From contig JAJRXE010000160.1 in the NCBI GenBank assembly GCA_024276455.1, positions 1 through 15,065 of the forward strand: DNA of 15,065 nucleotides, written 5' to 3'. Each line of letters starts with the position of its first letter. Position 1 is the stretch's first letter. Source of the DNA: Calditrichota bacterium. GTDB taxonomy: Bacteria > Calditrichota > Calditrichia > RBG-13-44-9. Of the stretch, positions 1 through 6,701 are shown piece by piece. Position numbers and translations under genes: made by a program. Under the pieces are notes generated by a model. It was not told the origin of the DNA and did no database searches. It saw only the letters and a program-made list of their open reading frames with translations.

Positions 1-1715
1 AAAAGGTAAATGGGAGAACCTATAGTACTTCGCAAACGGTTGATCTTTCGCCCGACTTACTCACCGGGTGGCATACTTATGAAATTCGCCGCTACGGTAC
101 TCATCGGATCGAATTTTATGCAGACGACAGTCTGGTAATGGTGTCGGACACCTACTTACCAGAAGAACCATATGATTTCCATCACTGGATTGACAACCAG
201 GTGTACCATCCGGAAGACGATCCGGATGCACAAGATCCGGATTCGTTTAAAGTGGCTGTGTACCGGGCCTGGTGGGAAGGCACCAATGAGATGGTGACCG
301 ATTATGTTCAAATAATTCACGGGTCGCAACCGATCAGTTACACAGAAACGCCTTCGGGCATCGTTCGGTTGCGGGATTATCCGAACGAGATCGGGACCGG
401 TGAAAGCGAGTATTTGTGGAAAAGCTATAATTTTGAAACGTTCGGAGGGTCCACGCTGATTCTGGTGACCGCAAAAGCCGAGGAATACGATGGTTACGAC
501 AATCCGGATAAATTGAAAATGTTGGTGGATGGAACCGATTACGGATACGGAGGAACGTATGGCTGGGACGGCGACGTATTGCAGACGGCTACCAAGAACG
601 TATTGCTGGACACTACCTTATCTTCGGGGAGCCATTCTTTGCAGCTCTATGGTCAGGTGACTCCGATTCTTTATGATGTTACCGTTTTAAATGCCGGGGA
701 TGGGACGATCCTGGTTAATGATGTACCTAACGAAACGGCGCCTGCCGGAAGCGATAATTATCTCTGGAAAACCTACCAGTTCTCTTTTTCGGAACCCGGT
801 GAAGTCGCCATTTATATTGTTGCGTCTGCGGATGAAAACCCCGGCTGGTCTTTCCAGGGACCCGACCACAGTAGCCCCAACGTGGACGACAGTCAGGACG
901 ACGATTTGAGAATCGAGCTGGACAACACTGACTACGGTTGGAAAACAGAAAATTCCTGGTATGGAAATGATTTGTTCGGCGAGGTGAAAACCGTACTGAT
1001 TCACGATACATTGATGAGCGGTACGCACTACCTGCGTTTATATGCCAATAATACCCCCACGCTGTACCGGGTGTTGATTTACGGAGGGAACTTCGATGCC
1101 AGCCTTCCGGTGCAGTTGAATTTATTTACGGCGGAAATTACCCGGGAAGGGCATCTTTTAAGATGGCGAACCGAATCTGAGGTGGAAAATCTGGGATTCA
1201 ATATTTATCGAGCGGTTTCGGAAGACACCATTCCGCCAGTAATGGAAGCTTTTCAGAAAATTAATAACCAGTTAATACCCGGGGCGGGAAATAGCAATGT
1301 CGCCCGCGATTACCAGTGGTTGGACAAAAATGTTATTCCCAATAAAGTGCACTGGTACATTTTGGAAGATGTGGATTATCAGGGTAAGCGGAGAAAACAT
1401 GCGCCAATTTATATTGTTAACCGAGCGCTAACGATTGAAACCTTCCGCTTGCGTCAAAATTTTCCGAATCCTTTTAATCCAGCCACTACTATTCCGTTTG
1501 ATGTACCCCGGGCAGGATGGGTCGTTGTGGAAATTTATGATTTGCAGGGCCAAAAAGTGCGTACCTTGCTGAATGATTACCTGTCTGCCGGGTCTCACCA
1601 GGTGGTCTGGAAGGGATGTGATGACCGTGGGATACCGGTAGGTTCCGGAGTCTATTATTATCGTCTGGTTACTTCCAAACAAACGTTAGTACGAAAAATG
1701 ATTTTAATGCGCTAA
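1..1715 (+). CDS. Secreted lectin-like protein with T9SS-type sorting domain (5'-partial)
   Basis: The reading frame is open from the first bases of the window (codons from position 3), so the gene begins upstream and 570 residues plus the stop are visible. The ATG at 138 is internal: the 45 codons before it encode 'GWHTYEIRR...IEFYADD', which matches 'EWHTYKITR...IDFQIDG' in the next paralog. Visible order: the end of a concanavalin-A-like sandwich (to about nt 300); two ~120-residue modules (about nt 345-690 and 700-1085), each with a 'YLWKxYxF' opening, an 'LxxDxTDYGW/Y' core and a 'TPxLYxVxxxG' end; an fn3-like spacer beginning 'LPVQL' with 'LGFNIYRA' (about nt 1100-1420); and a C-terminal sorting/FlgD-Ig-like domain with NFPNPFNP (about nt 1440-1715). 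The second module is nearly the same as that of the next gene ('LRLYANNTPTLYRV'), which indicates duplication. Likely a surface or secreted carbohydrate-binding protein. No catalytic motif is visible and the ligand is unknown. Confidence 0.88.
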   Translation, partial: KVNGRTYSTSQTVDLSPDLLTGWHTYEIRRYGTHRIEFYADDSLVMVSDTYLPEEPYDFHHWIDNQVYHPEDDPDAQDPDSFKVAVYRAWWEGTNEMVTDYVQIIHGSQPISYTETPSGIVRLRDYPNEIGTGESEYLWKSYNFETFGGSTLILVTAKAEEYDGYDNPDKLKMLVDGTDYGYGGTYGWDGDVLQTATKNVLLDTTLSSGSHSLQLYGQVTPILYDVTVLNAGDGTILVNDVPNETAPAGSDNYLWKTYQFSFSEPGEVAIYIVASADENPGWSFQGPDHSSPNVDDSQDDDLRIELDNTDYGWKTENSWYGNDLFGEVKTVLIHDTLMSGTHYLRLYANNTPTLYRVLIYGGNFDASLPVQLNLFTAEITREGHLLRWRTESEVENLGFNIYRAVSEDTIPPVMEAFQKINNQLIPGAGNSNVARDYQWLDKNVIPNKVHWYILEDVDYQGKRRKHAPIYIVNRALTIETFRLRQNFPNPFNPATTIPFDVPRAGWVVVEIYDLQGQKVRTLLNDYLSAGSHQVVWKGCDDRGIPVGSGVYYYRLVTSKQTLVRKMILMR

Positions 1716-1776
1716 GATTTCAGGAAGAAGTAATAAAAATTTGAGAAGGAAAATTAAAAGGAGTCATAAAGGGATT

Positions 1777-3912
1777 ATGAAATATATATTGAAATGGTTG
1801 ATTATTTTGCTGGTACTGGGAGAAGTTGCGGTCTCCTGGGCTCAACTTCCCTTAAAACGGGATGATTTTGTGGGAACGGAGCGGAGAAATTGGTGGCAAT
1901 GGCACAACGACGGTCCCAACACTCCCTTCCCGGATGTCAGAAATGGATATGTTCTCTTTTCGTTAGTGGATCCCGATTCGAATTTTATACCCTATTGTGA
2001 CGCGGCCCTGTGGGATGGTTATCCGGCGGTGGGGGGGCCCTACATGTATTGTACGGTTGTTATCCGGGCCAAAGCGTTGAATCCCCACAAATATGGGTCA
2101 CGCGGATGGGGATTGTGGTACACCGAACCGGTGCCAGATGTGCAGCAGCAAGCCTGGTATATGCACAGCAAAGACGATTCCACCCTTACGAACGAAACCT
2201 GGTGGCGGGCAGAAACCGCCAAAGGAATTAACGATGCCACCCACCACTATGTCGATCTGGATTCTCTGACTCCGCCTATCGACGATATGGAATGGCACAC
2301 CTATAAGATTACCCGTAATCCCGGGTTCATCGATTTTCAGATTGATGGTCAATCCGTGCTTTATGTGGCGCAAGATCTTCCCGACCTGGGAATGTCTTTC
2401 CACATTTGGGTGGACAATTTGGTGTATGAATATGTGGCGCCGGGCCAAATTAATATATATCGGCGGGAATGGGTCGGGAAAAACGAGATTGTGCTCGATT
2501 ATGTTCAAATATTGAGTAGCGGCACCTTAGACAGCAGCGAGACGCCTCAGGGAATCAAGCTTCTGCGGGAGATTCCGCGCGAAATGGGTAACGGACAAAG
2601 TCAGTACCTCTGGAAACAGTACCAGTTCACCGCCCAGGAAGGGAATATTGCCGTGTTGGCCACCGGACGGGTTGAACAATATCTCGATGCGCAAAATCAA
2701 CCCATTAGTGACGACGATGATATTCGCTTTGTGGTGGATGGCACGGATTACGGGTGGGAAACCAGCAATTCTTTCAATGCCGATGCCACCGGTACCCGCT
2801 CGGAAACATTGCTGTTGCAGCAAACCGTAACGGCCGGGACCAAAACCCTGGACGTGTACGGAGATATTTCCCCGTTGCTGTACGATGTGACGGTGCTCGG
2901 GGCGCCGAACGGGGGAGTGATCCGGGATCTGGTTTTCAACGAAACGGCTCCGGGCGGAACCGATTATTTGTGGAAAGAAATTACCTTCCCCTGCTACACC
3001 GGAGAAGTGGCAATTTATATTTCGGCTTCCGCGGACGAGGATCCCAATCCAACAAGGTACGGCTACCAGTATTCCGATTTTGACGACAATGCCGACGATG
3101 ATCTGCGAATTGAACTGGATGGAGTGGACTACGGTTACCAGACCCCTTATGCTTTTTGGGGAAACCGCCTGTTTGGCGAGCCGAAATCGGTTTTGATTGT
3201 GGATACCCTGCTGCAGGGGAATCACACCCTGCGTTTGTACGCCAATAATACGCCCACCCTTTATCGGGTCGTGATTTACGGAGAATATTATGATGAAGCC
3301 CTCCCGGTTGAACTGGCAAGTTTTGATGTTCGGGTGAACCGGGAGGCGAATGTGTTACACTGGCAAACCGCCTCGGAAATTAATACCCTGGGTTTTAACA
3401 TTTACAAAGCGGTGGCAGACGAACAAAAAGAGGAATCAGAACTTCAGTTCTTTAAAATTACTCCTCGCTTAATTCCGGGAGCAGGAAATTCCAACACTAC
3501 CCGCGATTACTCTTACACCGACCCGTTCGTAGAAAATGGTCGCTACTATTGGTACCGATTGGAAGAAGTGGATTACAACGGCAATCAGACGGAATTAGCC
3601 ACCAAAATGGTTTTTCGACCGGACCAGCTGATTCGCAAATTTCTTCTCCAGCAAAATTACCCCAATCCTTTCAATCAATTCACCCGCATTCCGGTGCAGG
3701 TGTGGGAAACCGGGGAAGGACAGTTCACCGTGTTCTCGGTAAATGGCCAGGTGGTGTACCGCAAAACGGTTCGCTTCGAAGATCCGGGACAGCAGTATCT
3801 GGAATGGAATGGTACCGATTTGCAGGGACAGGCGTTACCTAGTGGAATTTATTATTATCAGCTACGGATGAACGGAGAAGCGCAGGCGAAAAGCCTCTTG
3901 CTGGTTCGCTAA
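1777..3912 (+). CDS. Secreted lectin-like protein with two tandem beta modules and T9SS-type sorting domain
   Basis: The start chosen is ATG 1777 (711 residues). It gives a classic signal peptide (MKYILKWLIILLVLGEVAVSWA, cleavage near residue 22). The in-frame TTG at 1741 would add a basic 12-residue leader before it. An AAAAGGAG element lies 13 nt upstream, a rather long spacing. Domains: concanavalin-A/laminin-G-like sandwich, residues ~27-235, with conserved 'GSRGWG' and a Trp-rich core but no GH16 ExDxxE catalytic motif; module A ~257-370 and module B ~375-503, each with YLWK, a DGxDYGW/Y core and an 'LYxVxxxG' end; fn3-like spacer ~506-605 ('LPVELASF', 'TASEINTLGFNIYKA', 'LIPGAGNSN'); sorting/FlgD-Ig-like domain ~620-711 with NYPNPFN and terminal LLLVR. 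It is expected to cross the outer membrane by type IX secretion. It lies 61 nt after its paralog and probably arose by tandem duplication. Glycan binding is inferred from fold and composition only. Confidence 0.9.
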   Translation: MKYILKWLIILLVLGEVAVSWAQLPLKRDDFVGTERRNWWQWHNDGPNTPFPDVRNGYVLFSLVDPDSNFIPYCDAALWDGYPAVGGPYMYCTVVIRAKALNPHKYGSRGWGLWYTEPVPDVQQQAWYMHSKDDSTLTNETWWRAETAKGINDATHHYVDLDSLTPPIDDMEWHTYKITRNPGFIDFQIDGQSVLYVAQDLPDLGMSFHIWVDNLVYEYVAPGQINIYRREWVGKNEIVLDYVQILSSGTLDSSETPQGIKLLREIPREMGNGQSQYLWKQYQFTAQEGNIAVLATGRVEQYLDAQNQPISDDDDIRFVVDGTDYGWETSNSFNADATGTRSETLLLQQTVTAGTKTLDVYGDISPLLYDVTVLGAPNGGVIRDLVFNETAPGGTDYLWKEITFPCYTGEVAIYISASADEDPNPTRYGYQYSDFDDNADDDLRIELDGVDYGYQTPYAFWGNRLFGEPKSVLIVDTLLQGNHTLRLYANNTPTLYRVVIYGEYYDEALPVELASFDVRVNREANVLHWQTASEINTLGFNIYKAVADEQKEESELQFFKITPRLIPGAGNSNTTRDYSYTDPFVENGRYYWYRLEEVDYNGNQTELATKMVFRPDQLIRKFLLQQNYPNPFNQFTRIPVQVWETGEGQFTVFSVNGQVVYRKTVRFEDPGQQYLEWNGTDLQGQALPSGIYYYQLRMNGEAQAKSLLLVR

Positions 3913-4000
3913 TTGGCACCTCCGGGAAGCCGTTGCGTTTCTTCTGATTTGCCCCCCGACTGCGAATAAATAAGCACCATTGAAACAATCAGGAGCACCC

Positions 4001-5770
4001 ATGACGTTCCTTCCGAATCGCTGTTTCGGAATCATTTTATTAGTCGCCGGACTCGGGATTTCCCCCCTCTTCTCCCAGAATATTTTACTGCGGGATGATT
4101 TTCGCACCGCCCGAACGCACTGGAAGTGGGAAGCGGTTGGGAATGCCGAAGCTCCTCAGGTAAGCGATGGAATGTTAATTTTCCGCCTGGTGGACCCGCT
4201 GGATGGAGTGGAGTGTAACACCGCCATCTGGAATGGGGAGAATATTTACCGCTACGCCACCGTAAAAATGCGCCTTAAAGCGCTCACCACCATGCAGCCC
4301 GGTTCCCGGGGATGGGGATTCTGGCAAACCGGAGGATTCCCTCTGGACACCTTGCAGGTTGCCTGGTTTATGCAGCAACGCGACCCCACCAACAACCCGT
4401 TTTACACCTGGTGGACAGCGATTGTAACCAACGGAAGCGACACCGCCGGATGGGTCAGCCCGGAATTGTCCTGGCAGCACGACATTCAGGAATGGCACGT
4501 GTACAAAATCGTCTGGACACCCGACAGTGTGGTTATGTATCTCGATTCGCTCCGCCTGGGATCCGCAACCAGCGGCATTCCCCGCGTCGCCATGGCTTTC
4601 CATGCCTGGGTGGACAATCAGATTTATCCTGAATCGCAGGTGCCCATTCCTTACGGTTGGACCGGGGAAAACGCCCTGTTAATGGATTATGTGGACATCC
4701 GTCAGCAGGACGAAACGTCTCCACCTGCCTATTTCACCGGCGATGAAACTATTCTTGTCAGGGACACCCTGGCGGTGTTTGCCGATGATTTCGGCCCGTA
4801 TTTTCGGCGTTACACCTTCAGTTCCAGCGGCAGCCATTATTATTTTTTGCTTACCGGACGGGCGGAGAATCATGGAAATTGGGATGCGGCTGAACTATTA
4901 GGGCTGACTTTGGACAACGAACCGGCCGACTGGAATCCGCCGCGTACCTTGCGGGGCGATTCGTTAAACGGTCGATTAACAACCTTATTGTTAGACACGG
5001 TGTTAACTCCCGGCGAACATACCGTTTTTCTGCGGGCCAGAGGGGCACCCTCTTTTTACGATTTCACGGCGTTAAACGGCAATCAGGTGGTCTTAAACCG
5101 GGCGCTGGCAATTCGGGAGTACGCTCCGCCGCAGCGTAATTACCTCTGGAAACACATTTCTTTTTTCAGCCGGGCGGGAATGGTTTACCTGTATCTGACC
5201 GGGACAGCCCGGGAAGATACCCTGTATCGCTGGGACAATCCGGTGTGGGAGGAAGAACGGGACGACGATCTGCGCTTGCTGGTAGATAGTGTGGATTTTG
5301 GCTGGAATACCGCTCAATCCTTTGACGGGAATCGGCTGCGCGGCGACGCCCGGGCCCTTCTGCTGTCTTTGAACTTGCCGGAAGGCAACCACACCCTGCA
5401 AATCTGGTCGGACAATCAACCTTACCTGGGAGATGTGTTTATTTTTACTCCGGCAGATCCCACCGGAATTTTTCTCACTCGTGAGCGAAACGATTTCTCT
5501 CCCCGATTCCTTGCGTACCCCAACCCGTTTAATAGCCGTTTGCAAATTCACTTCGTGCTCGATCGACCGACAACCCTGTCCGTGCAAGTCCTCGACATCA
5601 CCGGGCGGGTGGTGCGCCGTTTAGTCCGGAAACAGCCGCTGGCCGGAAAGGTCAATCTGGAGTGGGATGGTCGAGACGATTCGCAACGCCCGGTTTCGTC
5701 CGGGGTGTACCTAATCTCGGTTGCCGGGAAGCAAATCCGTTTTACCCAAAAAGTGCTTTACCTGCGGTAG
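4001..5770 (+). CDS. Secreted lectin-like protein, shorter paralog, with T9SS-type sorting domain
   Basis: The start chosen is ATG 4001 (589 residues): AGGAG at 3991-3995 sits 5 nt upstream, and the N-terminus MTFLPNRCFGIILLVAG..FSQ is a signal peptide. The in-frame TTG at 3980 lacks such a site. Domains: concanavalin-A-like sandwich ~28-235 ('LLRDDF', 'CNTAIWNG', 'GSRGWGFW', 'WHVYKI', 'AWVDNQIY'), clearly related to the two genes upstream; two divergent copies of the ~120-residue beta module, ~255-365 and ~370-490 ('YLWKHISF', 'DDDLRLLVDSVDFGW', 'LPEGNHTLQIW'); sorting domain ~500-589 with AYPNPFN. Unlike its paralogs it has no fn3-like spacer: module B runs almost directly into the sorting domain. 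Only 7 nt separate it from the lipocalin-like gene downstream, so it is probably the first gene of that operon. Ligand and exact role are unknown. Confidence 0.9.
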   Translation: MTFLPNRCFGIILLVAGLGISPLFSQNILLRDDFRTARTHWKWEAVGNAEAPQVSDGMLIFRLVDPLDGVECNTAIWNGENIYRYATVKMRLKALTTMQPGSRGWGFWQTGGFPLDTLQVAWFMQQRDPTNNPFYTWWTAIVTNGSDTAGWVSPELSWQHDIQEWHVYKIVWTPDSVVMYLDSLRLGSATSGIPRVAMAFHAWVDNQIYPESQVPIPYGWTGENALLMDYVDIRQQDETSPPAYFTGDETILVRDTLAVFADDFGPYFRRYTFSSSGSHYYFLLTGRAENHGNWDAAELLGLTLDNEPADWNPPRTLRGDSLNGRLTTLLLDTVLTPGEHTVFLRARGAPSFYDFTALNGNQVVLNRALAIREYAPPQRNYLWKHISFFSRAGMVYLYLTGTAREDTLYRWDNPVWEEERDDDLRLLVDSVDFGWNTAQSFDGNRLRGDARALLLSLNLPEGNHTLQIWSDNQPYLGDVFIFTPADPTGIFLTRERNDFSPRFLAYPNPFNSRLQIHFVLDRPTTLSVQVLDITGRVVRRLVRKQPLAGKVNLEWDGRDDSQRPVSSGVYLISVAGKQIRFTQKVLYLR

Positions 5771-5777
5771 GAAATCG

Positions 5778-6701
5778 ATGGAAGAGACCAACGCCTGGTT
5801 TTACTGCGATTTAATGACCGACGATCTGGTGATGGTGCTGGTATTTTACCGTCGGCCGTTCTTTCTGACGTTCGACATCGGTTTGCTGGACGTCTCCATC
5901 TACCGCAACGGGAAGCGGTCCCATTTCGGATTTACTGCCCCCCTGAAGGAGCTGGTTTTTGAGACCGACCCGGTACAGGTACACCTGGCTCGCAGCTCTT
6001 TGTTACAAGATGGAGACAATATCCGGGTGCAGATCAACGAAAAAGAATTGACGCTCGACTTAACGTTTCAACCACTGGTGGAACGGTACCAGCCCCGGGA
6101 GATGGTTCTTTTTAATGAAGCAGACACCCGTTTTACCTGGAAAGTCTTTTTACCGGCTTCCCGGGTGAGCGGGCTCCTGCGTCTGGAGGGACGGGAAATT
6201 CCCCTGCAGGGGGAAGGATATCTCGATTTTAACGCCTGTAATCGACCCTTCAATCGATTTACCCGCTATTGGAGTTGGGGGCGTTTTCACTCCCCAGAAA
6301 AAACCATTGTAGTGGGTTCGGTTAGCTACCGCAACGGGCAGGTCATTGCTCCGCTGCTTAAGGTGACCTCCGCCGGCGCGGAAATGGAGATGGTGCCTGG
6401 CGAAGTGCTTTTCCGAAAGAATGCGCTTCAAATACCGGTTAATGGAGGCGCCCGAAATTTTCCGATCCACGAACGCGAAACCATCGACCAAATCCGTTTT
6501 CTCATTTCCCGGATTCCTTCCGGCTGGCGTTTTCCCCGCAAACTTCATGAATTCCTTTTCTATCGGCTGGACGAACGTGATTGGGGGAAAAAGCTGACCC
6601 GGTACCTGGCCAATGTGGATTATCGTCGCGAAAAGGTGAGTATTTACGACCATGAAAATAGAATTTACCAGGGAATTATTGAACAAATGCGGTTTGAGTA
6701 G
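5778..6701 (+). CDS. CrtC/AttH-type lipocalin-like protein (carotenoid 1,2-hydratase family relative)
   Basis: ATG 5778 is preceded by AGGAA overlapping the stop codon of the previous gene; the product is 307 residues, within the usual 300-400 for this family. Features that place it in the hydroxyneurosporene synthase/AttH superfamily are the N-terminal 'AWFYCDLMTDDLVMVLVFY' (residues 6-24, resembling EWWYFDA..DDG..VVVFY), 'GEGYLDFN' (145-152) and 'YWSWGRF' (164-170). Known members (CrtC) add water to an isoprenoid double bond, and an Asp of the GYxD motif, here D150, is thought to be catalytic. The usual GYHDHN histidines are replaced (L149, F151), so carotenoid hydration should not be assumed. 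There is no signal peptide, so it is probably cytoplasmic. It abuts the dikinase gene with zero gap, implying coupled expression. Alternatives: a lipid-binding lipocalin-like or tocopherol-cyclase-like protein. Confidence 0.72.
   Translation: MEETNAWFYCDLMTDDLVMVLVFYRRPFFLTFDIGLLDVSIYRNGKRSHFGFTAPLKELVFETDPVQVHLARSSLLQDGDNIRVQINEKELTLDLTFQPLVERYQPREMVLFNEADTRFTWKVFLPASRVSGLLRLEGREIPLQGEGYLDFNACNRPFNRFTRYWSWGRFHSPEKTIVVGSVSYRNGQVIAPLLKVTSAGAEMEMVPGEVLFRKNALQIPVNGGARNFPIHERETIDQIRFLISRIPSGWRFPRKLHEFLFYRLDERDWGKKLTRYLANVDYRREKVSIYDHENRIYQGIIEQMRFE

Noticed and set aside
138..1715. ATG at 138 as the start of the first gene
   Set aside because: The frame is open upstream to the window edge and the upstream codons align with the paralog's concanavalin-A-like domain, so the start lies outside the window.
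1741..1776. TTG at 1741 as the start of the second gene
   Set aside because: The signal peptide begins at ATG 1777; the extra 12 basic residues do not fit a secretion signal and there is no good ribosome site before 1741.
1777..2480. Annotation of the concanavalin-A-like domain as a GH16 glycoside hydrolase
   Set aside because: No ExDxxE catalytic motif is present in this copy or in the paralog at 4001.
2527..3225. Open frame of 232 codons on the minus strand
   Set aside because: Antisense to the strongly supported second secreted gene; composition is that of a complement frame and no family is recognisable.
3980..4000. TTG at 3980 as the start of the third gene
   Set aside because: AGGAG at 3991-3995 with 5-nt spacing points to ATG 4001, which also begins the signal peptide.
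5721..5777. TTG at 5721 as the start of the CrtC-like gene
   Set aside because: It would overlap the sorting domain of the previous gene, and ATG 5778 has an AGGAA site and matches the family N-terminus.
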